Assembly (NCBI GenBank): GCA_025054935.1
Contig: JANWZD010000008.1
Span: 1 to 64,000, forward strand
DNA length: 64,000 nt
Direction: 5' to 3'
Origin: Dehalococcoidia bacterium
GTDB taxonomy: Bacteria > Chloroflexota > Dehalococcoidia > SpSt-223
In this document: in pieces, positions 51,727-60,251 of the stretch
Layout: each line of letters opens with the position of its first letter
How positions within the stretch are numbered: position 1 is the stretch's first letter
Program-made: the position numbers and the translations under genes
Notes under the pieces: generated by a model
Databases searched by the model: none
What the model was told of the DNA's origin: nothing
The model's input: only the letters and a program-made list of their open reading frames with translations

Positions 51727-52941
51727 CTACTCGCCGACTAAGGAGACGCGCCGGATGTAGCTCTCGTAGTCGTGGCCGCCGGCCACGACCTCGAGGTAGA
51801 GGATCTGGCGTGGAGTAGGCACCCGGCTCATGAGGTCCTGTTCATACCCGATCGTTTCCCAGACGCCGGCGCGCACCGGTACGCCGTAGTCGACGCGGCT
51901 CCTGGTGGGATTTTCGACATAGAACCCCTGGACCACGAGGTTTTCGAGCCCTTCTGCAGAGCGATAGCGCAGCCGGATCATCATCGGATACTCAGAGCCG
52001 AGCGAACCGCCGCCGCCGAGGCTTTGCGAAATGACGTTGATCTCGACGGAGAGCCGCAAGGTCCAAAACTCGCTCACGTCGCGGTTGATCTCCTGCCGGA
52101 GGAACACCTCGCACGCAGTCGCTTGGCTTCCTGTGCGCACGAAGCGGACGGCGGGCTGGCCGGCGGCGTCGGTGGTCAGCTGCACTTGGGCTGGTGCCGG
52201 CGTATTTTCGAGACAGTAGGTTTGGTCTGGCTCGCGCTGCCAGCCGGTGAAGCCTTCGGTGAAGGTGCCGTTGCGGATGAGGTCGGTTGCCGCCGGACGG
52301 GGGTCGCTCGGCATGCGGCCCACGCTAGTCGCAAAGCGCTCACGCAGTTCGACCGTCCGTCCTCCCGCCGTAACGAACGCGTGGCCGCGCTCCCGCACCT
52401 TGATTTCGCTCTCCGGCTCGCCGACGACGACGGAATAGCTTCCTTCCAGCAGCACTGCTCGCCCTTGGGGGATGAGAAGCGTAAATTCGGTGCGTCCTTC
52501 GGGAGGACGGGCAACGGCGATAACCGCTTTGCCCCGATTGACGCGGACAGAGACGTAGTTGGTCTTCGGCGCGAAGACGGAGACTTGGAGACGGCTGAGT
52601 TGGATCTCCGATTCGGGAAGAATGAGCACGGTGCTTCCGTCGAAGAGGGAGACCAGGGCGCGGCCGACCCGGTCGGTCTGAATGCGGTCGTGCTCGCGAA
52701 GAATGGCGTCTTCGTTGACAACGACCCAGCTCGTCGAGCCCGCAGACTGGCGGGTAATGGTCCCGCCGATGACGGTTCCGAGAAGGGCGTCGTACGGCTG
52801 GGTGGCGCTCTCCTGATACCAGCGGAGGCTGAGCACCGAACCGATGCACAGCAAGCAGAACAGCCCAAACGCGACCCAGATAATGAGCCACGCCAGGCGA
52901 TCGGAATGCTGGCGAAGTCGAGGCCGCTCGAGTGTCGCCAC
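51727..52941 (-). CDS. FecR-domain membrane-anchored protein
   Basis: The 404-aa protein has one N-terminal membrane helix (LAWLIIWVAFGLFCLLCIGSV, about residues 15-36), then a FecR-like beta region (AILREHDRIQTDRVGRALVSLFDGSTVLILPES; VRVNRGKAVIAV) and a C-terminal jelly-roll-like domain (NGTFTEGFTGWQREPD, then the WTLRLSVEIN and YEQDLM segments). It is extracytoplasmic. FecR domains often transmit signals to sigma factors, but no sigma gene is adjacent. It lies 40 bp upstream of the HD-GYP gene on the same strand, probably one transcript. Confidence 0.75.
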   Translation of the reverse strand: MATLERPRLRQHSDRLAWLIIWVAFGLFCLLCIGSVLSLRWYQESATQPYDALLGTVIGGTITRQSAGSTSWVVVNEDAILREHDRIQTDRVGRALVSLFDGSTVLILPESEIQLSRLQVSVFAPKTNYVSVRVNRGKAVIAVARPPEGRTEFTLLIPQGRAVLLEGSYSVVVGEPESEIKVRERGHAFVTAGGRTVELRERFATSVGRMPSDPRPAATDLIRNGTFTEGFTGWQREPDQTYCLENTPAPAQVQLTTDAAGQPAVRFVRTGSQATACEVFLRQEINRDVSEFWTLRLSVEINVISQSLGGGGSLGSEYPMMIRLRYRSAEGLENLVVQGFYVENPTRSRVDYGVPVRAGVWETIGYEQDLMSRVPTPRQILYLEVVAGGHDYESYIRRVSLVGE

Positions 52942-53088
52942 GGCAGGAGTTATAGGCAGCGTCTCGGGTCAGATCAACGGGCTGCGCGGAGCAATGCGCG
53001 GGCTGGCTGCCCTTCTTCTCAACCGAGGCCCCTCCCGCTGCCTCGCTTGCGCCGCGCTGCAAGAAGCGGTTATTCCGCTGGGGCGCGC

Positions 53089-53382
53089 CTACTCAGCCGG
53101 TTCAGTCTTCTTGGCGCGGCCCTCCCAGCGCTTCTTGCCGATCGCACTGTAGTAGTCCGGTCCGTATTTGTCCTTGACGGCAGTGCCGCCCTTGTGACCG
53201 ATGCGCAGGTAGTGGTCAGCGCCGTGACGGGACTTGACGGTGTTGCCGCCTTTGCGGCCAATCTCGACGTAGAAGTCCTGCCCTTTTTTCTCTCGGAGAG
53301 CGCGTCCTCCCTTGCGCCCCATCTCTCGGAAGCGTTCCTTGGAGGTGTCCTCGCCGCTGGTGCTGATCGGGTCCTCGGCCAT
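53089..53382 (-). CDS. KGG-repeat stress-induced protein
   Basis: The 97-aa basic protein (MAEDPISTSGEDTSKER) has several tandem repeats of about 20 residues, each with a (G)RKGG or GHKGG motif: FREMGRKGGRAL, YVEIGRKGGNTV, YLRIGHKGGTAV, and a last GKKRWEG. These are KGG repeats of the GsiB type (PF10685), small stress proteins. The ATG at 53382 follows GGGAGAGG. A TTGACC-17-TATAAT promoter at 53603-53631 gives a long leader of about 214 nt. An in-frame open extension upstream contains a hydrophobic stretch but its start would overlap the -10 box. Confidence 0.85.
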   Translation of the reverse strand: MAEDPISTSGEDTSKERFREMGRKGGRALREKKGQDFYVEIGRKGGNTVKSRHGADHYLRIGHKGGTAVKDKYGPDYYSAIGKKRWEGRAKKTEPAE

Positions 53383-53602
53383 GCCTCTCCCTCGCAGAAT
53401 CGAGCCGGCAGCGCTTACGACGAGGAACCCGAGGAAGAGGGCGCCGAGCGCGACCGCACAGCGGTCGTGACGTCCAGAAACAGCTCGCCCTTGCGAGCGA
53501 CGAGAGGCGCGTCGGGTCCCCGCGTCGAGACCGTCGGTCGGCTCGGCGATCTTGGCGGACTGTCTGGCCCCGCCCGGACCGGACTGTCCGCTCGCCTGCT
53601 GC

Positions 53603-53631
53603 ATTATAGGCAGGTTGGCGCACGGGGTCAA
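53603..53631 (-). promoter_or_regulatory. Sigma70-type promoter upstream of the KGG gene
   Basis: On the minus strand, TTGACC (53626-53631), a 17-bp spacer and a perfect TATAAT (53603-53608). It is the best promoter in the 53383-53908 intergenic region, which holds no other gene. Confidence 0.65.
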
Positions 53632-53908
53632 ATGGGCTCACTCACCCCGCCCCCGCGGTGTGTGAAGGCGCGGCCTCCCGTTCGCGCCGCGCTCAGCGAG
53701 GTCGACCGGGGGGCTTTCCGCGGCTCGCTGACAGCGCTCCTCGCCGCGGCGCGCCGTTCGCAGGCAGTGAGGAGCGGTGAACTGTGCAGGGCACGAATGC
53801 TGTTCCAGCCAAGCTGGCTGCAAAAGGGCTACTCTCCAGTCATTTATACCGTACAATCGTTCTGCCGGTTGCCTGGCTGCTAGGACGGAGAGTGTTTCGG
53901 AGGCTCCT

Positions 53909-55573
53909 CTGAACCGACGGTCGTTTCTTCTCGGCGCATCGTCTCTTGCAGCGCTGGCGGCGCTGCGCTCGGCGGCGGCTGAAGGGCCGGCGACCGGCAT
54001 TCCCGGCGGGACGCTGCCTCCCGTTGCGACGGCGTGGCGGGTCGATGAGCTGCCGGCGCTCAACCAGATGCGCGAAACCATCCTGTCGGTTCTCGAAGCG
54101 AAGCGGATCGAGTACCCCGGCCGCAGCGGCTGGGTCCAAGCGTTCTGGGCGGGCGATGCCTATCACGGGGTGTTCGCCCGCGACCTCGCTACCATCGGCC
54201 CGATGGCGCGTTTCGTCTACACGCCCGGGCATTTGCGCTCTGGAGTTGAGGAGTTCCTCTTCCTCCAGACCCCCCACGGTCCGGAGGCGGGGGCGCTGCC
54301 AGGGGTGTTCTATCCGGGCGGAGGGCACGACAAAGCGACAGCGACTTCCGATGAAGAGCTGTCGGTCATTCATCTTGCGTACCTTGCGTATCGCCACGAT
54401 GCAGGGCCGACGTGGCTGCGCAAGATGATTAATGGCGGGCCGGTCATTCAGCGCTTGAACCTCGCGATGGAGTATCTCTTCCGCACGCGTGCTGATAGCC
54501 GAACGGGCCTGATCACCCGTGCCAATACGACCGACTGGGGCGATGTCAAGGCCGAGGGAGGGCCGAACCCGACTGACCGCGCGCCGGGCGACCCTCTGAT
54601 CCTCTCGGTCTACGACCAGTCGCTCCTCTTCCGCTGCCTGCTTGAACTGGCCGCGATGAATGATGCTGCGGGCCTCCCAGCGGCGGCTGCCGAGTGGCGC
54701 AGTCGGGCGATGGCTGTGCGCACTGTGGTCAACGAACTGTTTTGGCAGCCGCAGCGGGGCTTTTACCGGGCACGCCTTCCTCTTGCGGCGGCTCCCCGCA
54801 GCTACGACGAGGACGCGATCCTCGGGATCGGCAACGTGGAAGCCGTGCGGGCTGGCCTTGCCGATGCCGAGCAGGCGCGGCTGATCTTCACGAACTTCGA
54901 GCGCGCGCGGGTCGCTGCTCGGTCGCCGAAGGTCGGGATCGTCAATTGGCCGCCCTATCCTGAGGGGGTCTTTGCCGACATGCTGCCGGGGGAGTATCAG
55001 AACGGCGGCATCTGGGATTGGTGGGGAGGCCGCCAGATCGAAGCCGAATTCGAGGCCGGGCAGGCAGCGCTCGCCTACGGCCATCTTGTCGCCCTCGCCG
55101 AGGATTGGGCGCGCCGCCCAGGCGAGGTGTGGGAGTGGCAGGAGCTGTGGAGTCACCGCCCACGCGGCAGCACGCGCTATACCGGCGCGGCGGCGGTCGT
55201 TGGGTCGGCAATTATCAGCGGCCTCTTCGGGATCGAAATGACCCGCGACTCCTATCGCCTCAGCCCACGGCTCGCGGGCCGCTCGGGCGCGATTATCGCT
55301 GAGCAGCCTGGCACGGGGCGGGTCGTTCAGCTGGAGCTTGGCGGTCTTGCCGACGGCCGTCTCCGTATTCGCTACTGGACGAGTTATGCCTTCTTCGGTG
55401 AAATGCGCTATCTGCTGCCGCCCGGCCGCGGCTTCAGCGCCGGGGCCCTCGATGGCGTGCCGCTCAGCGCGCGGGTCGAAGCGGTCGGCGACGACCGCTA
55501 CGTCTCCTTCCCCATCCCCGGCGGCGCCCATGAGATCGACCTGACCCTCACCGACGCCGGAGCGGGGGCGTAA
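53909..55573 (+). CDS. Tat-exported six-hairpin glycosidase-like protein
   Basis: The product (554 aa from CTG 53909) begins LNRRSFLLGASSLAALAAL, a Tat signal, followed by an (alpha/alpha)6 toroid: WVQAFWAGDAYHGVFARDL, GLITRANTTDWGDVKAE, SYDEDAILGIG and GGIWDWWGGRQIEAEF. Related folds include GH15, GH37, GH63 and GH116 glycosidases. A GGAGG site lies five bases before the CTG and no ATG or GTG is nearby in frame; the frame stays open upstream to a GTG at 53777, but TACAAT and TATACC boxes at about 53838-53855 would lie inside that extension. Substrate unknown. Confidence 0.75.
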   Translation: MNRRSFLLGASSLAALAALRSAAAEGPATGIPGGTLPPVATAWRVDELPALNQMRETILSVLEAKRIEYPGRSGWVQAFWAGDAYHGVFARDLATIGPMARFVYTPGHLRSGVEEFLFLQTPHGPEAGALPGVFYPGGGHDKATATSDEELSVIHLAYLAYRHDAGPTWLRKMINGGPVIQRLNLAMEYLFRTRADSRTGLITRANTTDWGDVKAEGGPNPTDRAPGDPLILSVYDQSLLFRCLLELAAMNDAAGLPAAAAEWRSRAMAVRTVVNELFWQPQRGFYRARLPLAAAPRSYDEDAILGIGNVEAVRAGLADAEQARLIFTNFERARVAARSPKVGIVNWPPYPEGVFADMLPGEYQNGGIWDWWGGRQIEAEFEAGQAALAYGHLVALAEDWARRPGEVWEWQELWSHRPRGSTRYTGAAAVVGSAIISGLFGIEMTRDSYRLSPRLAGRSGAIIAEQPGTGRVVQLELGGLADGRLRIRYWTSYAFFGEMRYLLPPGRGFSAGALDGVPLSARVEAVGDDRYVSFPIPGGAHEIDLTLTDAGAGA

Positions 55574-56120
55574 TTGCGCAGGCGCTCGTCTCCCTTGGCG
55601 TCGTTGCCCTGACAGCGGCGTGAGGCGTCGCGAGCGTGCTCTGCCTCCGGCAAGGGGGCAGCCGGGGGACGGCCTAGGGGGAGGTTCGCCTGCTCGACGA
55701 GCCTCGCAAGCGGTCGTCGTCCCTCCCGTGTGACGGCGATCCCGCTTGCTGGTAGTGCGGCCGGCCTAGAGGCCGTGGAAGCAGCGCGGCTCCCATCGGC
55801 AGCCGGATGGCCGCGCCCTGCATCGAGCCTGCTTCCCGCTCCCGCAGTCACGCTCACCGGAAGGAGCGCAGGGCCTCGCGCTCGCCTCTCTCTTGCTTGT
55901 CGGGGGAGCGGCGCGCGCGGCGGGCGTCCCCTATGGGGTTTGAGGGCATCCTGCTTCTCTCGAATGCCGCTCCCTGCGACTTGGCCGCGGTCGCTGTGCG
56001 GGGCGAGCAGCAGGCTGCGGCAGCTCCGAACGCGGCGAGACGGCGTTCTCGCCACGCAGCATGGCAGTGCCGCTTGTCTGGGGAACGCGTCCGTCTTGCT
56101 GCTCAAGAGGCGCTTGCCGT

Positions 56121-56161
56121 GATCGGGATTGCCGTGTTCGCTTCGCTCGCTCGCAATAACG
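56121..56161 (-). repeat. REP-like palindromic repeat copy
   Basis: Reads on the minus strand as TTATTGCGAGCGAGCGAAG, then CGAACACGGCAATCCCGATC. It matches the copy at 57955-57994. The core is a GAGCGAGCGAAGCGA palindrome between GTCATTGC and GCAATCCC. Repeats of this type are widespread in bacterial genomes. Confidence 0.6.
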
Positions 56162-56430
56162 AGCAGGGCGGCGTCGCGCCGGTGTGCGGGACGGGTGCGT
56201 GAGGGTAAGGGGAAGATGCTGCTGCGGTCTTGCCCCAGTCCTTGCGCTGCGACATCGGCGTGGGGGCACACACACTGCCGCCCGAGGCACAACGCCGCTG
56301 CCCCATCGTATTGCGGCCCGAGGTCAACCCAAGGTCCTGCGCGCTCTCGCTCATCAACAGGAGTGTCCGTCCCGCCGTCATGGCGAGTGGCTATACCGGC
56401 TGCGGGCAGACATGAGGAGTGTCTCTCCTA

Positions 56431-56476
56431 TCGTCATTGTTGCGCGGCCTGCGCAGCGGGCGCGGCAATCCCGACC
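56431..56476 (+). repeat. Diverged REP-like repeat copy
   Basis: TCGTCATTGTTGCG at the start and CGGCAATCCCGACCG at the end, with an altered palindrome in between, so it is an older copy of the same element. Confidence 0.45.
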
Positions 56477-56762
56477 GGCATCGTCGCGCTCACTGCGGTC
56501 CTGCGCCCAATGGGCCTGCAGTCCGATGCGGAGGCAATCTCGATCGCTGCGTTGCTCTCCACGCTAGCACCTCGGAGCAGCGCGCCTGTGTCCAGCCGCG
56601 GCAATCCCGATCGTCGCGGAGCAATCGCCCTTACTGGAGTCCTGCGTCCAATGAGGTCCGGATCGATGTCGCCCTCATGCCCGCTCCGAGAGTCACCGAG
56701 AAACTGGCGCGCTCCCCTCAGCGAAGGGGCTCGATGCGGAGACGCTCTCTAGAAGAGAACTC

Positions 56763-56990
56763 TTATCGTCCTGCGGTCGCGAGACGCACCACGAGGTCGG
56801 TGATGACAGCAGCGACGACGACGAAGATCAGCCCGTTCAGCCGGCTCTTCAACTCGGCGACTTGCGCCGCGAGGTCGGAGAGGCGCTGGTCGAGCAGCGC
56901 GTCGTAAGCGCTCGCAGGGCCGAGATGGAGCCGGCGCGGCCGCAACCGGCGTGCCAGCCGGCGCGTCTCTTGGCGGATCGCTTCGCTCAC
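56763..56990 (-). CDS. Small hypothetical protein with C-terminal membrane helix
   Basis: The 75-aa product starts with GTG 56990 (MSEAIRQETRRLARRL). A basic N-terminus is followed by a helical LSDLAAQVAELKSRLN segment and a hydrophobic helix (LIFVVVAAVITDLVVRLA). It overlaps the stop of the preceding gene by 4 bp (GTGA), so they form an operon. Function unknown. Confidence 0.5.
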   Translation of the reverse strand: MSEAIRQETRRLARRLRPRRLHLGPASAYDALLDQRLSDLAAQVAELKSRLNGLIFVVVAAVITDLVVRLATAGR

Positions 56991-57346
56991 TCTTCGTCCT
57001 CGAGCATGTCGTTTAGTCCGCGCAATACTGCCAAGACGCTGCTTTCGATGTCCTCGCGGGCGCCCTTAGTCAGGTGGCGCTGGGCGAGCACTGCGCGGAT
57101 AAGCAATGCGCACTTCTGCCGAAAGTCAGGGTCATTCGGATGCTCTTCCGCGGCGCGGTGGACGAGCGAGCGCAGCAGCCGGATCTCGTCCTCAAGGCTA
57201 GCCTGGGCAGCTGCTTGCTCATAGAGGGCGCGAAGCTCGCTCGGCAATGCGGCGAGGTAAAAAGCCGCGCTGTGGCGGCGGCAGCGCTCACCGCCTGCCA
57301 CGCGAAACCGGCCGCAGCCGGGCTCAATGCATTGCTCCTTCGCCAT
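56987..57346 (-). CDS. Hypothetical zinc-finger-like protein, 119 aa
   Basis: The product begins MAKEQCIEPGCGRFRVAGG and continues ERCRRH, giving a C-x4-C-x10-C-x2-H set that may bind zinc. The remainder is helical and acidic (LEDEIRLLRSLVHRAAEEH, EDIESSVLAVLRGLNDMLE). It has similarity in style to phage small-terminase or antitermination proteins, but no family is recognised. A TATAGA -10 at about 57371-57376 (minus strand) lies upstream. It heads a two-gene operon inside a repeat-rich tract. Confidence 0.6.
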   Translation of the reverse strand: MAKEQCIEPGCGRFRVAGGERCRRHSAAFYLAALPSELRALYEQAAAQASLEDEIRLLRSLVHRAAEEHPNDPDFRQKCALLIRAVLAQRHLTKGAREDIESSVLAVLRGLNDMLEDEE

Positions 57347-57787
57347 CGTCCACCGCCAAAGAACGCCTGTTCTATACTGTTCGGTGCTGGCGGTGCTAGG
57401 GAACAGTGGGCGCAGCCCCGGCCTTGTGGTCGCGGAATGACAAGGTGCGGCTAGATTCCGAACCGCGCGCAATGACGAGGCAGCCGCTCTTCCCGCCAAT
57501 GCGAGCGTCGCGCCCCTCCGGCGGCCAACCGTCTCCTTCTGCTCTCCCCGTCATTGCGCGTGGCGCGTGCGGCGCCGCTGGTCTTTCGTTGCAAGCGTGG
57601 CGCGTGCGGCACGTGTCCTAGCGGTGGAGGCCGTTATCTCGTCGAGGCGCCTCTAGTTTTTCACTTCGAGTGTGGTGGGGTTGGTGCCGGCGGCCTTCTG
57701 CCGCTGCGAGCTCGGTACGACCGGCATCTTCCGGCCTTGCCGCCATTGTGAGCTTGGTATGTGCGGCGCCGCTGGCCTTCTGCCATT

Positions 57788-57962
57788 GCGCGTGCGGCGC
57801 GCCTTGGGTCGTGACGTCATGGCGGCGTCGGCGGCAGGGGTCAGGCGTGACCTCATGGCGCGTGCGGCGCGCCTTGGGTCGTGGCGTCATGGCGGCGCCG
57901 GCGGCAGGGGTCAGGCGTGACCTCATGGCGCGTGCGGCGCGCCTCTGGTCTTAACGTCATTG
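57788..57962 (+). repeat. 70-bp tandem repeat (2.5 copies) within a longer array of decayed copies
   Basis: Units begin GCGCGTGCGGCGCGCC at 57788, 57858 and 57928, exactly 70 bp apart; the first two are nearly identical, and the third breaks off at about 35 bp where a REP-like copy (57955-57994) begins. Similar but diverged segments (GTGCGGCGCCGCTGG) occur from 57553 on. The 70-bp unit is not a multiple of three and no long open frame covers it, so it is non-coding. Confidence 0.8.
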
Positions 57963-57994
57963 CGAGCGAGCGAAGCGAGCGTGGCAATCCCGAT
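57955..57994 (+). repeat. REP-like palindromic repeat copy (best preserved)
   Basis: CGTCATTGCGAGCG, a GAGCGAAGCGAGCG palindrome, then GTGGCAATCCCGATCG. It is continuous with the third unit of the 70-bp tandem repeat. Confidence 0.65.
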
Positions 57995-58175
57995 CGTGGC
58001 AGGAGCGCCTTATGGATGAGGACGATGCCCGCGCACCGGGGAGAACAATTCCTTCTTCGGATATGGGGGACGCGGGTTCAGGCGCATTTTGCACGTATCC
58101 TCAGATGGTGCAGCTGGTTTGGAAATTGGGGCGCCGGTCTGGCACGACCGAGGTTGCCACGGCCCGCTGCGCGGG

Positions 58176-58536
58176 CCTCGCAACGACCGTAGAAGTAATG
58201 TACGCCTATACTGGGCCGAGGTGGGCAAGGCCTACATCCTGACCCTCGCAACGACCGTAGAAGAAGCAATGTACGCCTATTTGAGATGGGACGACCCCCC
58301 TCACAACGACTGTGGATGAGACCGAAGCCGCTTTCGGTCATCATGCGCCGGGCAATGCACCAACACCCGGCTCACAACGACTGTGGATGAGACCGAAGCC
58401 GCTTTCGGCCACGGCCCATGAGGACGTTCTGGCGTACCTGGCCCGCGACGGCCGCGGGTGAGGTCGAAGCAGCTTCGACCGGTCGCCGGTGAGGCGGAGG
58501 TATTGCTCGCAACGACTGTGGACGAGAGCGCTTCCG
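58176..58536 (+). repeat. Quasi-tandem array with CTCGCAACGAC motifs
   Basis: CCTCGCAACGACCGTAG-type copies start at about 58176, 58244, 58299, 58370 and 58505 (spacing 68, 55, 71 and 135 bp). From the third copy, a second block follows each motif: GATGAGACCGAAGCCGC (58315 and 58384) and a diverged one near 58459. The motif is close to the reverse complement of the REP-like GTCATTGCGAG. Spacer lengths are unequal and the units diverge, so this is not a CRISPR array. Confidence 0.6.
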
Positions 58537-58718
58537 GCCTGATCAGCACCACGATGATCTCAAAGATTGCACAATACGCCCGAAGAGGCGTCGATGAGGG
58601 CAGTCTGCGCCGCTCGGCGCCTTGGCTGGCGACAGCGGACAGGACGCACACGCCGATGGCCCGCGCAAACTGCAGCGCTGAGCCGAGCGGCGCCAGAGCC
58701 CGACCGGCGCCGAGAGCG

Positions 58719-59778
58719 TTGCCAGAAGAACAGACGCGTGCGCTCTCGGCGCGCGCGACGCGCCGGCTGCGGCTGCGCTGGCCAGGGCTCGCCTGGCGGC
58801 ACTTGAGCGATGTTGCGGCAGTGGCGGGCGCCGCCGCCGGCATTCAGGCGCAGGACCCGGACGCGGCGGCGCTCAGCATCCGCGTCCGCAGCGAAGGTCT
58901 GACGGCCGCCGACGTGGCGCGCGCGAGCGCCGAGGAGCGGTCGGTTGTCCGCACCTGGCTGATGTGCGGCACGCTCCATCTCGTTCCCACGGCCGACTCG
59001 GCTGGCTGCTCGCGGTCTACGGGCCGCTTGCGCTCGCCTCCTCGACGCGAAGGCGCGCCGACCTGGACGACGCGACGCTCGAACGCGGCATCGCCCTGCT
59101 GCGGCGAGCGCTTGCGAACGGCCCGCTCTCCCGTTCGGCGCTGCTGGCGCGGCTGGCAGCGGACGGCCTTGCGCTCGACCCGACCAGTGATGCGCCGGTC
59201 GTCCTGCTCGTCGCGGCGGCGCACCGGGGAGTGATCGCGCTCGCGCCGGGCGCTGGCCGCACGCCAACGGTCATCTTGCTCGACGACTGGGCGACGGTCG
59301 AGCGCGCTCCGCGCCGCGAGGCGGCCCTCGGCGAACTGGCGCGCCGCTATCTGCGCGCCTTCGGTCCCGCCCGGGCCGAGGACTTCGCCGCCAGGTCGCG
59401 GCTGCCCAGCCACGACGTTCGCGCCGGCTGGGAGGCGATCGGCGGGGGGATCGTCGAGGTGACGGCGGACGGCCGGCCCGCCTGGCTCCTCGATCGGCCG
59501 GACGTCGAGGAGGGACCGCCGGTCGTCCGGCTGCTGCCGGCGTTCGACACCGATCTCCTCGGCTACCGCGAGCGGTCTATTGCTGCCGAGCATGCCGGCA
59601 AGGTCAAGGCGGCGGCCTGATCCGTCCGACGATCGCCGTCGATGGCTGGGTGGCGGGCCTCTGGCGGCTGGCGCGGGCCATCCGCGCTGTCACCGTCGAC
59701 CCGTTCCTCCCGCTCTCCGCCGAGGTCCAAGCCGGCGTGGAAGCCGAAGCGCGGGACATCGCCCGCTTCCTCGCCTGA
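58719..59778 (+). pseudogene. Frameshifted winged-helix DNA-binding domain protein (AlkZ/YcaQ-like)
   Basis: Three pieces in three frames reconstruct one protein of the winged-helix DNA-binding family. Piece 1 (from TTG about 58719) contains AGIQAQDPDAAALSIRV and RTWLMCGTLHLVPTAD. Near 59001 the frame shifts and piece 2 continues with LGWLLAVYGPLAL, VILLDDWATV, ELARRYLRAFGPARAEDFA and VVRLLPAFDTDLLGYRER. Near 59610 a second shift leads to GGLIRPTIAVDG, DPFLPLSAE and RFLA, ending at TGA 59776. Each shift equals a missing base. Unless these are sequencing errors, the gene is inactive. Relatives unhook DNA interstrand cross-links or are uncharacterised. Confidence 0.75.
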
Positions 59779-59896
59779 GGGGGCGGGCGCTCGGGCGGCG
59801 CGGTCGCGCGGACGCGGAGTTGCCGCACACCCCTGATCCGATCCACGATATTGCGAGCGCGGGATGCGTCGGATATCCCGGCGAGGAGGGAGAACG

Positions 59897-60187
59897 ATGG
59901 CCGCCTACGTGATCCTCGGCAATCTGACGGAGAAGGGTGCTGCCGACATCAAAGCAGCATTGACCGCCCTGCGCGAGCGGACCCAGCGCGCGGCGGAACG
60001 CGGGATCACGGTCAAAGCGCTTTACGTGACCCAGGGCGTGTACGATCTGGCTGCTCTCGTTGAAGGAGAAGAGCAGGCCGTGATGGCGGGGCTGTTTGCG
60101 CTGGCCGCTGACGGGCTGGTTCGGACGACGACGCTGCGCGCCTTCTCCCTCGACGAGGTGGACCAGATTCTCGGGCGGACAGCATAA
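59897..60187 (+). CDS. GYD-domain protein
   Basis: The 96-aa protein (MAAYVILGNLTEKGAADIK) has the small alpha/beta GYD fold with VYDLAALVEGEEQAVMAGLFALA; the family's G-Y-D motif is represented by GVYDLAAL. Function is unknown; members are widespread in bacteria. ATG 59897 follows GAGGAGGGAG. It ends 64 bp before the MshC/CysRS-like gene. Confidence 0.85.
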   Translation: MAAYVILGNLTEKGAADIKAALTALRERTQRAAERGITVKALYVTQGVYDLAALVEGEEQAVMAGLFALAADGLVRTTTLRAFSLDEVDQILGRTA

Positions 60188-60251
60188 GCGTCCGCGCCCC
60201 GGCAGCGCGGCCAGCCGAAATCTGGTAGCATCGCGCCGGGCGAGGAAACCG

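Larger units (their letters stand above)
55574..56762. other. Gene-poor region with dispersed palindromic repeats
   Basis: About 1.2 kb without a convincing gene; open frames are Arg/Ser-rich and unlike known proteins. Copies of a REP-like repeat occur at 56121-56161 and 56431-56476, with fragments near 56531 and 56597 (GGCAATC(C/T)CGATCG). Base composition and lack of coding signal suggest decayed DNA. Confidence 0.55.

Noticed and set aside
58176-58536. Possible CRISPR array
   Set aside because: Spacing is uneven (55-135 bp), the repeats diverge and no cas genes are present in the window.
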